64,000 nt of DNA from Pseudomonas luteola NBRC 103146 (GTDB taxonomy: Bacteria; Pseudomonadota; Gammaproteobacteria; Pseudomonadales; Pseudomonadaceae): the NCBI RefSeq assembly GCF_002091675.1, contig NZ_BDAE01000014.1:1-64000 (forward strand), in the 5' to 3' direction. A program made the translations under genes and the position numbers. This document shows positions 16,217-25,234 of this stretch, piece by piece. Under the pieces are notes generated by a model that was not told where the DNA came from, did no database searches, and saw only the letters and a program-made list of their open reading frames with translations. Position 1 is the first letter of the stretch. Each line of letters starts with the position of its first letter.

Positions 16217-16345
16217 CTAGAAGCTGCTGGTGAGCTTCTCGAAACGGGTGACTGTTCGACAATGCTTCTTAAGCCAGTTAAAGAGCTGCTCGATAGCATT
16301 ACGCTTACGATAGGCGGGTTGGTCAAAGAGTCTGGGCAGGCCTGT
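16217..16345 (-). pseudogene. C-terminal remnant of an IS transposase
   Basis: The minus strand from about 16345 reads LPRLFDQPAYRKRNAIEQLF, then NWLKKHCRTVTRFEKLTSSF and a TAG at 16217-16219. This is the conserved C-terminal region of DDE transposases of the IS5/IS1182 type (the final catalytic Glu lies in AIEQLF). No N-terminal part and no terminal inverted repeats are visible, so the element is dead. A longer open frame over the same bases in another phase is accidental. Confidence 0.75.
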
Positions 16346-16644
16346 CCTGGGGCGGCGATGTAGCTGACATAGGGGGAGGATGGGTCCGCTCTAGAGGCTT
16401 TCATCAAGGCTCCCGGGCGCGTCAGCCAGATTTTCTGAGTTCTTATCTGCGTCACGTCCTGAATACCATTGCCTTATTCGATGTGCACTTTACTATCTCG
16501 AGGGGCTGGCATCGCGTGCTGACACTGCACGTGAAGCCTTGACCAGCGCGCGCTAGCAGCTAGCTCGGGAGCCTTTGTTTCACACGTTAGCGTCATCGCC
16601 AATTGAAAATTAACTCGATCTATAGTTCATGGCAGGAGAGTTTC

Positions 16645-17076
16645 ATGAGCCAGATGCGTCTTCCTTTCGCTACCTTATCGCCAGCCGCCTATGAAGGTTT
16701 ACTGACTACCAATAATGCCCTGGTCAAGGGTTCACTTGGCATTTCGCTGGTGGAGCTTGTCTATTTACGTGTTTCACAGATTAACGGCTGCGCCTATTGC
16801 CTAGGTAAACATGCCAAAGCGCTACGTGAAGCAGGCATGGCTCAGGCCAAGCTTGATTGCCTGGCCGGGTGGCGTATCAGCGAGCACTTTGATGCGCGGG
16901 AAAAGGCCGCCCTTGCCTGGGCGGAGATCCTTACCCATGTCTCCAGCCAGGGGGCACCCGATGCTGTATACCAGCCGCTGAAAGAACATTTTAGCGATGC
17001 GCAAATTTCCGATCTAACTTTTGCCATTTCGCTGATGAATGCGTTCAACCGACTGGCGGTAGGGATGCAGCTCTAG
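16645..17076 (+). CDS. Carboxymuconolactone decarboxylase / AhpD-like protein
   Basis: 143 residues from ATG 16645, preferred over an in-frame ATG at 16603 because GGAGAG lies just upstream. The AhpD-like active-site motif is INGCAYCLGKHAKALREAG, with the C-x-x-C pair and the nearby His expected of thiol peroxidase-type members. The family acts in alkylhydroperoxide reduction; this subgroup is usually annotated only as peroxidase-related. Isolated gene between an IS remnant and a convergent GST gene. Confidence 0.88.
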   Translation: MSQMRLPFATLSPAAYEGLLTTNNALVKGSLGISLVELVYLRVSQINGCAYCLGKHAKALREAGMAQAKLDCLAGWRISEHFDAREKAALAWAEILTHVSSQGAPDAVYQPLKEHFSDAQISDLTFAISLMNAFNRLAVGMQL

Positions 17077-17221
17077 CAGAAGCACTTGATAATGTGTTGG
17101 GCTTAACTGTGCAACATTTCGGCGAGCGGTGTTTAAGGCAAAACAAGCAGGACGGTGACTGAAAGCAGAGCCGTTTGCTCGCGTGTCGCGTCGGCCATCT
17201 GATGGCCGACGCTGCTGAAGA

Positions 17222-18061
17222 TCAGTCCAGATCCGACGCGTCGTGCCGCTCGGGTACTTGGTCGGTCTCTTCACCCCATGTGCGGTTGACCTTACGTCCG
17301 CGAATCACGGCGGGGCGTTTGGCAATGTCAGCTGCCCAGCGCTGCACATGAGTGTAGTCCTGCACCGAGAGAAACTCGGCGGCATTGTATAGACCACCCT
17401 GTACAAGAACGCCGTACCAGGGCCAAATGGCCATGTCGGCAATGGTGTACTCATCGCCTGCAATATAACGACGTTCGGCCAGCTGCCGATCCAGCACGTC
17501 GAGCTGGCGCTTGGTTTCCATGGCATAACGGTTGATGGGGTATTCGAGCTTTTCTGGAGCATAGGCATAAAAATGCCCAAAGCCGCCGCCTACGAAAGGG
17601 GCCGAACCCATTTGCCAGAACAGCCAGTTTAGGGTTTCGGTACGTGCCAGTGTGTCGGTTGGTAGAAAGGCACCGAACTTTTCGGCCAGATACACAAGAA
17701 TGGAGCCCGATTCGAATACTCGAACAGGCGCGTCACCGCCGTGATCGGCGAGAGCAGGGATTTTTGAATTAGGGTTGACCTCGACAAAGCCGCTGGAGAA
17801 CTGGTCGCCCTCGCCAATCTTGATCAGCCAGGCATCGTATTCGGCGCCGGTATGGCCCAAGGCAAGCAATTCCTCCAGCATGATGGTAACTTTTACGCCG
17901 TTTGGCGTAGCCAGCGAATACAACTGCAGGGGGTGCTTACCAACTGGAAGAGCCTTTTCATGTGTTGGCCCGGCTACGGGGCGATTGATATTGGCAAAGG
18001 TACCACCTGAGGCAGTGGTAGGTTTCCAGATCTTGGGTGGGACGTAAGTGGTATCACTCAT
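17222..18061 (-). CDS. yghU: YghU-type glutathione S-transferase / disulfide-bond oxidoreductase
   Basis: 279 residues from ATG 18061, placed after AAGGAAACTGTC; the in-frame extension to 18187 has no family content. The N terminus (YVPPKIWKPTTASGGTFANI) is the long leader typical of YghU. The thioredoxin-fold part has TPNGVKVTIMLEE and NPNSKIPALAD, and SGSILVYLAEKFG is the GST domain junction. E. coli YghU binds two glutathiones and has disulfide reductase activity; the same is inferred here. Cytoplasmic, monocistronic. Confidence 0.9.
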   Translation of the reverse strand: MSDTTYVPPKIWKPTTASGGTFANINRPVAGPTHEKALPVGKHPLQLYSLATPNGVKVTIMLEELLALGHTGAEYDAWLIKIGEGDQFSSGFVEVNPNSKIPALADHGGDAPVRVFESGSILVYLAEKFGAFLPTDTLARTETLNWLFWQMGSAPFVGGGFGHFYAYAPEKLEYPINRYAMETKRQLDVLDRQLAERRYIAGDEYTIADMAIWPWYGVLVQGGLYNAAEFLSVQDYTHVQRWAADIAKRPAVIRGRKVNRTWGEETDQVPERHDASDLD

Positions 18062-18747
18062 GACAGTTTCCTTGGCCGGAGCTAATAAAGTGCGGTCGTC
18101 AAATGTGATGATGGGACCGCCTGACCAGCAGTACGTTTCCAGTTGCGCCAGGCTATAGGCTAGCGAAAGAGCAGAGGCACTCGGCATGGCTGGAAATCAA
18201 CGCCCTGACTGAGGGACAGCCGCGGGTATGACTGCATCAGACTGACTCAACCGCTTTAAAGCGTTTCAACCGAGTATGACAGAACAGTAGCTTTATGATG
18301 AAACCGTATCTGCTCTTTCATGATGCAGTAAGCAAGCATAAGTCATCTAAGACCAAGATACCTGCCCATCGGTACTGGATACAACGAATAGACTCGGTAT
18401 TCGCTTAGGATCATGTATATCGATGTTTAAGAGCATATCTTTTAAGAGCGTATATTCAAGCGGTATAAAATATATAAAGGCTACTGCTTGATATATTCTT
18501 GATTTAATAGAATGGCGGCTTTAGTCAACTATTTATACGGGTATGTCGTTGTAATGATTAAACTTGGTTATGCTATAGCGAGACTTGGACCTATTTTAAT
18601 AAGTAAGGTGACTAGACTATAAAAGTCTCACCGTAATCTGCTGAAATTGACCAGTTAAGCGTCAGGTTGACAGAGAATTATAGTCGCCTACGCTCCATAG
18701 ATATTGTCTGAAACGGCACTTCTGAGGCATTTTTACAAGGAGAGGGG
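18062..18747. other. AT-rich intergenic stretch upstream of the glucanase gene
   Basis: 686 bases without a convincing gene, notably AT-rich between 18400 and 18660. A tandem 15-base repeat, TTTAAGAGCATATCT followed by TTTAAGAGCGTATAT, lies at about 18425-18454. It probably contains the glucanase promoter and a long 5' leader; no promoter could be fixed. Confidence 0.5.
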
Positions 18748-19626
18748 ATGAGATCTTTTATACGGCGACTAGCAGTAACGCTGGGCATACTCGTTACGCT
18801 TGTAGGTTCACCATTGATTCAAGCGGACCCATCTAGTAAAAGTCCTAAACGGGGCATTGCATATGATCTAACCTCTGGAAAGGATATGAGTGCGTTATCT
18901 TCGGGCATAAGTTGGTGGTACAACTGGAGTCCCCGTCCTAGTGATGCCGTAAGTGCTTATAACTATGCGGACGTATATAAAATGGATTTCATTCCCATGG
19001 TATGGAATGAGAACTTTAATGATGGAGAGTTGCAGATGTATCTGACAGCTCATCCCGCTATACGTTATCTGCTTGTGATCAACGAACCCAATCTACTGGA
19101 TCAAGCTAATTTGACGCCCCAGGCAGCAGCCGCCCTGTGGCCTCGCCTCGAGGCCATCTCCCGCAACACGGGCGTCAAGCTGGTGGGTCCAGCAATGAAT
19201 TGGGGCACTCTTTCAGGCTATTCAGACCCGGTTGCGTGGCTCGACGCTTTTTTTGCTGCATACAGTTCGGCCCACGCAGGTCGAGATCCGCAAATCGATT
19301 ATCTGGCATTTCATTGGTACGACTATGGGCTGTCTGGAATGCTTGATCGCCTTGCCCGCTATGGTCGGCCGTTCTGGGTTACTGAATTTGCGAATTGGCA
19401 TTCCTTGCCTGACGGAGCGCAGATCGACTCCGTAGAAAAACAGAAGCAGCAGATGACCGAAATGGTCGCCCTGCTAGAATCCCGTTCCGATGTATTTCGT
19501 TATGCCTGGTTTTCCGGTCGAGTCGATAATGATGTGCATCACTCGAGTCTCCTGGCCAATGACGGCACGCTGACGGAGCTGGGCCGACACTATATATCGC
19601 TTCCATTCAATCAGGGCGCCCAGTAA
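18748..19626 (+). CDS. Secreted GH128-like glycoside hydrolase
   Basis: 292 residues. A Sec signal peptide occupies about residues 1-26 (RRLAVTLGILVTLVGSPLIQA). The mature part is a TIM barrel of the Asl1-like/GH128 family: GISWWYNWSP, FIPMVWNE, then acid/base Glu in VINEPNL and nucleophile Glu in FWVTEFANWH. GH128 enzymes cleave beta-1,3-glucan, so a role against fungal or algal glucan or in own exopolysaccharide turnover is plausible. The start follows AAGGAGAGGGG, an excellent ribosome binding site. It stands alone, with no carbohydrate operon around it. Confidence 0.87.
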   Translation: MRSFIRRLAVTLGILVTLVGSPLIQADPSSKSPKRGIAYDLTSGKDMSALSSGISWWYNWSPRPSDAVSAYNYADVYKMDFIPMVWNENFNDGELQMYLTAHPAIRYLLVINEPNLLDQANLTPQAAAALWPRLEAISRNTGVKLVGPAMNWGTLSGYSDPVAWLDAFFAAYSSAHAGRDPQIDYLAFHWYDYGLSGMLDRLARYGRPFWVTEFANWHSLPDGAQIDSVEKQKQQMTEMVALLESRSDVFRYAWFSGRVDNDVHHSSLLANDGTLTELGRHYISLPFNQGAQ

Positions 19627-19701
19627 ATATCGTCTTTATAGCCGTTATAACAATGTGTGGACAGGCCGCTTCGACGTTTGCTCGTCCTGTAAGCAGCTAG
19701 C

Positions 19702-19908
19702 TTAATGAGAGCGCTGTTGCGGTTTATTCTGAGCAGCTCCTTCAGCAGGTGCCAGATTGAATGAGGTGACTGACGCAGGGGCCGGACTTGAGAGATAACT
19801 ATCTTTCAACGTAATAGAAGGTATCTCGGCAAACAATTTTTTGAGTGTCAGGTTGCCTCCTACCATAGTGCTCATACCCACCTGAGCACTCAGCCATGAC
19901 TCTCTCAT
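19702..19908 (-). CDS. Small hypothetical protein, doubtful
   Basis: Open frame of 68 codons, no family recognised and no strong ribosome binding site. Its 5' end overlaps the start of the lipoprotein gene on the other strand by 13 bases. It could instead start at an internal ATG. Reported because it fills an otherwise empty interval; it may be accidental. Confidence 0.25.
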   Translation of the reverse strand: MRESWLSAQVGMSTMVGGNLTLKKLFAEIPSITLKDSYLSSPAPASVTSFNLAPAEGAAQNKPQQRSH

Positions 19909-20267
19909 CTCTCTTTCATAACGCCAGCATGGGCGCCTTACTGTTCGGACTGATCCTGTTGTCAGGCTGTGCCACTTCCCAGACGGCTTATCTGCAGGAC
20001 GGAACAGCTGGATACGCCGTGGAGTGCAACGGCTTGTTAGGCCATTGGTCGTCCTGCCATTCGGAAGCGGCGCTACTGTGTGGAGATGAGAGTTATCGTG
20101 TGATCAGCCGCAACCGTCTGGATGGCATCACAGAGGAAGAGGCGGAAACCCTTTCCTCCCGCGAAGCGTATCGTGAGCGCAGCATGCTCGTTCAATGTAA
20201 TGGTCATCAAATTTCCTGGCGTGTAGGCCTGCTGCCACACAGATCATCCCTGGAGCGCTCCTCTTGA
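19896..20267 (+). CDS. Small lipoprotein, function unknown
   Basis: 123 residues. The signal peptide ends in lipobox LLSGC with Cys25, so the mature protein is probably lipid-anchored. The periplasmic part has six or more Cys (CNGLLGHWSSC, LLCGDESY, VQCNGHQ), which could pair into disulfides. An alternative start at ATG 19929 would still keep a signal peptide. The neighbour on the other strand is a curlin-type gene, but nothing ties the two together. Confidence 0.65.
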   Translation: MTLSSLFHNASMGALLFGLILLSGCATSQTAYLQDGTAGYAVECNGLLGHWSSCHSEAALLCGDESYRVISRNRLDGITEEEAETLSSREAYRERSMLVQCNGHQISWRVGLLPHRSSLERSS

Positions 20268-20374
20268 GACCTGACGGCTATTCAAAGCGGCTTTGGTAGA
20301 GCAAAGGGTTCGCCTGCCTCATGCGGAGGGAACCTGGAGAGATGGGTCTAGCACGATTGAACGGTGCGCTATCG

Positions 20375-20560
20375 ATACCTGCAAACGTCAGGCGTTCATC
20401 AATTTGCCTACCCGGGCAGCAAGAGCATGTCGATTGCAAAAGGTTTGGTCAGTATCTGCATGCCAGGATCAAGGTGACCGTTACCAATAGCTGCGCTTTC
20501 GGTGTATCCCGTGATAGACAGGGTTTTCAGCGTGGGACGAACTTCTCGCCCTGCATCGGT
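20375..20560 (-). pseudogene. Remnant of a receiver domain from a hybrid histidine kinase
   Basis: The minus strand reads RPTLKTLSITGYTESAAIGN, then HLDPGMQILTKPFAIDMLL, the C-terminal half of the receiver domain commonly found at the end of Pseudomonas hybrid kinases (conserved Thr/Ser of SITGYT and Lys of TKPF). After LLLPG a frameshift leads to RQIDERLT. The phospho-Asp and the kinase body are missing. It lies between the curlin gene and the lipoprotein gene. Confidence 0.65.
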
Positions 20561-20669
20561 AATTGCTGACACAGATAGGGGAGTATTAATTGAATGAATA
20601 TGAGCATGGCCGTTTTGCTTATGGCCATGCCCAGTGGTAGTAACTTGAGCGTCCGCTTGGACGAATAGC

Positions 20670-21446
20670 TTATTGAATGACGCGTGCACTATTGCCGGTT
20701 CCTGTCTGGGTCAGCGTCGTGTTACTGCCCGCATAGTGCCGTAACTGCTCCACGTAGGCATTATTAAACGTCCCGGTTTGTGACATAACGGTGTGGCTGG
20801 CGCCTTCGTATGAGGCCTGATCTATAAAGGCGCTATTGAAGCTGCCCTCTTGATCCAGCCTGATCGAACCGGTGTATTGTCCACTCTGCTGTATCTCTAC
20901 GGTATTATTATTGCCTACTGTGGTACCGGCAATGGTCTCATACATAGTGGCTTGGTCAATGTGAACAGTATTGGCATCTCCAACCACATCATAGTCAAGG
21001 CTGTTACCATCTGAACTTTGCTTGATGGTGATACTGTTGTCGTTACCTTGAGCATTGGTGCGTATGGTTGAGCTAGAAAGATACTCACCTGATGATATGA
21101 GAAGTTCGTTGTTAGAACCGACCTGCGATGCAGTTACGCTGTTGTAATAAGTGGTTTGCTGTATATCAGCCTTGTTGTTACTACCACTCTGAACTAGATC
21201 GGTTTGGTTACTTTCTTTCCTTTGTGTCACTACCGCTTGGTTACCGTCGCCCTGTAACTGTTGAAGATTAACAACACCCTCATTGCCTTGCTGATAAACA
21301 ATAGCATGGCTATTGGTCGCTGTTTGTTCAATTGATGCAGAGATACGATCCCCTTCCTGAGTAAGTTCTGCGGTATTCATTTCCGCTAAAGCACTAAAAC
21401 TGACTGACAATAGGGCAGTGACAACAAGTGGTTTATGGCCAAACAT
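20670..21446 (-). CDS. Curlin-type amyloid repeat protein (CsgA/CsgB family)
   Basis: 258 residues from ATG 21446, chosen because GGAG lies seven bases upstream. Signal peptide about residues 1-22 (MFGHKPLVVTALLSVSFSALA). The mature protein is made of roughly 20-residue units with spaced Gln/Asn and Gly (for example VTQRKESNQTDLVQSGSNN and MSQTGTFNNAYVEQL), the pattern that stacks into curli beta-helices. The C terminus GTGNSARVIQ is typical. No csgEFG export genes or second curlin lie in the window, so export depends on genes elsewhere. Extracellular biofilm fibre is the likely role. Confidence 0.82.
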   Translation of the reverse strand: MFGHKPLVVTALLSVSFSALAEMNTAELTQEGDRISASIEQTATNSHAIVYQQGNEGVVNLQQLQGDGNQAVVTQRKESNQTDLVQSGSNNKADIQQTTYYNSVTASQVGSNNELLISSGEYLSSSTIRTNAQGNDNSITIKQSSDGNSLDYDVVGDANTVHIDQATMYETIAGTTVGNNNTVEIQQSGQYTGSIRLDQEGSFNSAFIDQASYEGASHTVMSQTGTFNNAYVEQLRHYAGSNTTLTQTGTGNSARVIQ

Positions 21447-21963
21447 AGCGCGCTCCATCCTTTCCATGACAGTTGACCGGGACGAACTGAATTCTGATTC
21501 TCTGCCTGTAGCCAGGATCAGGCTATCGCTCTAAAGGGTGGAAACGATGCGGTTTACTGGTTTAAAGAATTAGCTCTAGGCCTTAATGCAAATGTTTCAA
21601 TAGCACTTGTGCTGACCGTGAGTGACCATGACGTTCCAAAATCAGGTTTCGACATGACAATAGCCGCAAGACTCGCATGACCAGTCTGTAACAGGCAGGT
21701 CGATTGTTTGGCATCTTCTATCTCCCAGGCCATTTTCAGATTGCTGCCCGTGCGCGCTCACCATCGATTCGCTGAAGGCGTAGTAATGGCTCATGGCCGT
21801 GTCAACGGCTGTACGATCAAGCTGACACCCTCATGCAAAAAGGGCGGCATCCAGAGACAAGTAATCCTGGCGGCTGCGCCTCACAGTAGCAGGCATCTGT
21901 AGGCACATCGTCCTGCAGCGCAGCAGTTAATGCTCAACGCCATGATGCGGAGAGGGTGACACT
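21447..21963. other. Intergenic stretch between divergent curlin and permease genes
   Basis: 517 bases. Expected to hold both promoters; no operator, repeat or gene could be recognised with confidence. Confidence 0.5.
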
Positions 21964-23370
21964 ATGAATTCGAAAAGTGCTTCAGTGCTTGCGAACGCCA
22001 ATGTTTCTACCGGAACAACAGTACCCATAAGGAAAAAGCTGGGCTTTCTCACCATGATGTCGATCTGCGTCGGTGTGGTCATCGTGCAGGGGTCGATGAT
22101 TTCAGCGACGCAGGGGATTGGCTTGGGCGGAATGGGGTTCATTGCCGCCATGATCATGGCATTTACGCTTGCGCTATTCAATGCCATGACGTTCTCCGAA
22201 TTGTCCCTGATGTATCCTCAGGCCGGGACGTTGGCTACGTACACGCAAAAGGCGATTGGTCATTTTCCCGCTATCGTGGCGGTATTTGCTGGTTATGTCG
22301 TGGTCGCAATGCTAGCACTGCCTGTGGAGATGTTTCTGGTAGATGCTATTGTCGGTCAATTGCTGCCTGGCCTGTTTCCGCCCAAGGTAGTGCCTATCGC
22401 CATTCTGATCATTCTGACGATTACCAATCTGGTGGGGGCCGATGTGTTTGCTCGGGTGCAGAACATGCTGGCCTTTATTTTGGTAGGCGCCCTAGTCCTG
22501 ATTGGCTTGTCTGCCGTAACGGGTTTTGTGGCACCGCACCCGGATATTACGGAAACCGGAGTGGATTGGAGCTTTGTCTCTATCCGGGATGGAAGCTTTC
22601 TGGGATTAGTCGCGCTGGCCATGTGGTTGATGGTAGGCGTCGAATTCATCTGTCCCATGATTGCAGAAGTCCATCGACCTGAACGCAATATTCCTCGTGC
22701 AATGTTCCTGTCGCTGCTGGTAATGCTGGCGATCTTTCTGACCTTTGCCGTCGGTGCGTCCTACTATCTCGGCGTCGAGACATTGACTACTTCACCGCTG
22801 CCTTATCTTGACTATGCGAATGCGGTGTTTGGCAAGGCAGGTCTGCTGATTGCGACAGTCATGGCTTGTGCCGCAACGTGCAGTACCATCAACACGGTTC
22901 TTGCCGCGGTTGCACGTATGCTGCAGGGGATGGCTGAGAACGGCCAGGTTTTTCCACAGTTCAAGTGTGTGAGCAAGCGCTTTGGAACGCCATGGGTGGC
23001 GATTCTTTTTCTCTCTGCAATTGTTTCCCTGCCAGTATTGCTCGGCAGCATTGAATCGCTCATCACTCTGGTCATTGCTGCCTCTACCAGTTGGTTGCTG
23101 GCTTACATGGTAGCTCATATCAATGTGATCGTTCTTCGCTGGCGCATGCCTGAGCACGCTCGCCCCTACAAGACACCGTTTTACCCATTGCCTCAATTGC
23201 TGGGCATTCTGGGGATGGGCTATGTCGCGCTCCATAACTCACCTTCGCCAGAGATAACCGAGCAGGTCTACAAGATTACCGGCGGTATTCTGCTAGTGGT
23301 CAGCCTTGTTGCGGCGTTCTGGGTAAAGGTCTACATGAAGCGCAAGCTGTTCGAGCCTGATCTTTCCTGA
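21964..23370 (+). CDS. APC-family amino acid/polyamine permease
   Basis: 468 residues, about 12 membrane helices. The N-terminal helix region KKLGFLTMMSICVGVVIVQG, with the glycine-rich turn ATQGIGLGGMGF, is the APC-superfamily substrate-site region; FSELSLMYPQAGTLATYTQK is the conserved segment between helices 2 and 3. Proton-coupled uptake or exchange of an amino acid or polyamine at the inner membrane is expected, with substrate unresolved. Monocistronic, closed by a strong intrinsic terminator just downstream. Confidence 0.9.
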   Translation: MNSKSASVLANANVSTGTTVPIRKKLGFLTMMSICVGVVIVQGSMISATQGIGLGGMGFIAAMIMAFTLALFNAMTFSELSLMYPQAGTLATYTQKAIGHFPAIVAVFAGYVVVAMLALPVEMFLVDAIVGQLLPGLFPPKVVPIAILIILTITNLVGADVFARVQNMLAFILVGALVLIGLSAVTGFVAPHPDITETGVDWSFVSIRDGSFLGLVALAMWLMVGVEFICPMIAEVHRPERNIPRAMFLSLLVMLAIFLTFAVGASYYLGVETLTTSPLPYLDYANAVFGKAGLLIATVMACAATCSTINTVLAAVARMLQGMAENGQVFPQFKCVSKRFGTPWVAILFLSAIVSLPVLLGSIESLITLVIAASTSWLLAYMVAHINVIVLRWRMPEHARPYKTPFYPLPQLLGILGMGYVALHNSPSPEITEQVYKITGGILLVVSLVAAFWVKVYMKRKLFEPDLS

Positions 23371-23383
23371 GCCAGCGATGTAG

Positions 23384-23407
23384 AAAAGGGCACGGGTGTG
23401 CCCTTTT
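23384..23407 (+). terminator. Intrinsic terminator after the APC permease
   Basis: AAAAGGGCAC, loop GGGT, GTGCCCTTTT: a perfect 10-bp stem ending in T residues. The A-tract on the left lets it also serve the convergent NTF2-like gene. Confidence 0.9.
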
Positions 23408-23453
23408 CATCAAGCAGGCCGTTGATTCTTTCATCAACGGCTATTAACGGTCG

Positions 23454-23915
23454 CTAGAACATGGTGTTTTCGTTGGCAGCCTGCTCAGGGACATCCTGAA
23501 TGACATCCCAATGCTCGACGATCTTGCCTTTCTCGACCTTGAATATATCTACCACCGCCTGGCCTCGATCATTCGTCCCATTAGTAGAATGTACGTGCAG
23601 ATACACCAGATCCCCTTCGGTAGCGCTGCGTACAACCTTGGCCTTTGAATTGGGATTGTCCTTGAAGAAACCTGTGAAATAGTCCACAAAAGGTGCCTTC
23701 CCATCCGGTACTTCAGGGTTGTGCTGCCGGTAGTTATCAGCAATCACTGTGGCGGCCTCGGCTGTTTCATGACGATTGAAGAACTGATCGTAAAATGTAA
23801 GGACCAACGTCCGGTTGGCTTCTTCAGCTGTCAGGTCTCGAGGTGGCTGCGCCAATGCAATGCCACTCATGACCAGACCAAGACCCGCAACACTTAGCTT
23901 ATACATAATGTTCAT
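23454..23915 (-). CDS. Exported SnoaL/NTF2-like protein
   Basis: 153 residues. Signal peptide about 1-22 (YKLSVAGLGLVMSGIALAQ). The rest follows the SnoaL-like polyketide-cyclase fold: LVLTFYDQFFNRHE, YRQHNPEVPDGKAPFVDYF, HVHSTNGTNDRGQAVVDIF and KIVEHWDVIQDVPE. Many bacterial members are annotated as nuclear transport factor 2 family proteins without known substrate. The start follows AAGGACATCACT. Isolated downstream of the Bcr/CflA operon on the same strand, 90 bases away. Confidence 0.83.
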   Translation of the reverse strand: MNIMYKLSVAGLGLVMSGIALAQPPRDLTAEEANRTLVLTFYDQFFNRHETAEAATVIADNYRQHNPEVPDGKAPFVDYFTGFFKDNPNSKAKVVRSATEGDLVYLHVHSTNGTNDRGQAVVDIFKVEKGKIVEHWDVIQDVPEQAANENTMF

Positions 23916-24004
23916 AGTGATGTCCTTTTGGATGGAACGCTATTGCTGCTTCGCCTGATGTCAGGTGAAGCTTGGATAACAAGACCTTTGCTTGCCATGC
24001 GACT

Positions 24005-25234
24005 TCAGTGCGAAGAGGCTTCTTCCATGGCATGACCAGAGCGTATAGACGCGCACAAAACCAGCGCCAGTGCACCGCAGACCCCTATGGTTGCTGGAAG
24101 CGAAGTTATGCCGGCGGCTGCAAAACTCACCACATAACCCACACCGGCAGACATGAGATAGTGCATGACGCCCATCAGTGCAGATGCAATGCCGGCTTGC
24201 TTACCTGCATCGGCCATGGTCAGTGCGGTAAGGTTGCCAAATACCAGACCCAGCGCACCGATTGCGAGTGCGAGCAGGCTGCCATAGATCTCTAGCGTTG
24301 CATGCCCTGCCTGAGCCAGTAAAAACAGCCCGGCTCCTGCCAGCGCATGTAATCCCATACCAGCCAGTGCAATCGCTCGGGCGCTCCATCCACGTTTGAG
24401 CAGGCTGTTGCTAATCAGGCCTCCTACGACCAGCGCTATTGAGTTGGCGGCAAATAAATAGCTGAACTGGATTGGGGAAAGGGTGAAATGTTGGGTAAAG
24501 ATAAAGGCTGATGCACTGATGTACGTAAACAGCGAGCCGAGGATGAATCCTCCAGCTAAGGTATAGACCATGAAAACGGGCCGGCGCATCTGTCGAACGT
24601 AAGCAGACATGATTCGGCCAACATTCAGCGGCGCACGTTGGGCTTTGGGCTGAGAGTCGGGCAGAACCGCAAGGCTCCATACAAACCCGGCGAGACCAAG
24701 GCTGCATAGGCACCAGAAAATAAGTCGCCAGCTACCGTGCTCAAGAAAGAACCCACCCAAGAGGGGCGCGGTGATTGGAGCGATCATCATCACCTGCATC
24801 AGCAGTGAGAAAATGCGTGCGGATTCCTTCACGGTGCAAAGGTCGGCGACGATGGCTCGTGGCGTCACCAGACCAGCCGCTGCGCCCAAGGCCTGCAGAA
24901 AACGTGCAGCCATGAGCCACTCTATCGAAGGGGCCAGCGCGGCAAGGGCAGAGCCGGCAACAAATATACCGACACCGATCAGTAAAGGGGTACGTCGGCC
25001 AAAGCTGTCGAGCAGCGGACCATAAACGCCCTGACCAACCGCCAGGCCTGCCAGGAAGATGGAAAGTGTTTGTTGAATACGACCCTCTGAGACCTGCGAA
25101 TCCATTGCCATAGCGGGCATCCCAGGAAGATACATGTCGATAGCCATCGCATCCAGGGCAGTGACCAGCGCAAGCAGGAGAACCAGTGCCAGGCCAATCG
25201 TGTTGGCGTCTCGTGTAGCTGGTATCCGGCTCAT
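24005..25234 (-). CDS. Bcr/CflA-type multidrug efflux MFS transporter
   Basis: 409 residues, 12 predicted helices. The N terminus ALVTALDAMAIDMYLPGMPA is the hallmark of the Bcr/CflA (DHA1) group, followed by the MFS motif GPLLDSFGRRTPLL. Proton-driven export of bicyclomycin-, sulfonamide- or chloramphenicol-like compounds is the family role. The start overlaps the stop of the TetR gene by four bases (ATGA), so the two are translationally coupled. Confidence 0.9.
   Translation of the reverse strand: MSRIPATRDANTIGLALVLLLALVTALDAMAIDMYLPGMPAMAMDSQVSEGRIQQTLSIFLAGLAVGQGVYGPLLDSFGRRTPLLIGVGIFVAGSALAALAPSIEWLMAARFLQALGAAAGLVTPRAIVADLCTVKESARIFSLLMQVMMIAPITAPLLGGFFLEHGSWRLIFWCLCSLGLAGFVWSLAVLPDSQPKAQRAPLNVGRIMSAYVRQMRRPVFMVYTLAGGFILGSLFTYISASAFIFTQHFTLSPIQFSYLFAANSIALVVGGLISNSLLKRGWSARAIALAGMGLHALAGAGLFLLAQAGHATLEIYGSLLALAIGALGLVFGNLTALTMADAGKQAGIASALMGVMHYLMSAGVGYVVSFAAAGITSLPATIGVCGALALVLCASIRSGHAMEEASSH

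Larger units (their letters stand above)
15835..16644. other. Long non-coding stretch with regulatory site and IS remnant
   Basis: 810 bases. Contains the CRP-like palindrome at 16000-16015 and a transposase tail at 16217-16345; otherwise no gene was recognised. Confidence 0.6.

Noticed and set aside
16210-16455. 81-codon minus-strand frame as a gene
   Set aside because: The same bases in another frame give a clear transposase C terminus; this frame is accidental.
20408-20689. 93-codon minus-strand frame as an intact gene
   Set aside because: Only its second half resembles a receiver domain; its first half overlaps the curlin 3' end and is not protein-like, so it is treated as a remnant.
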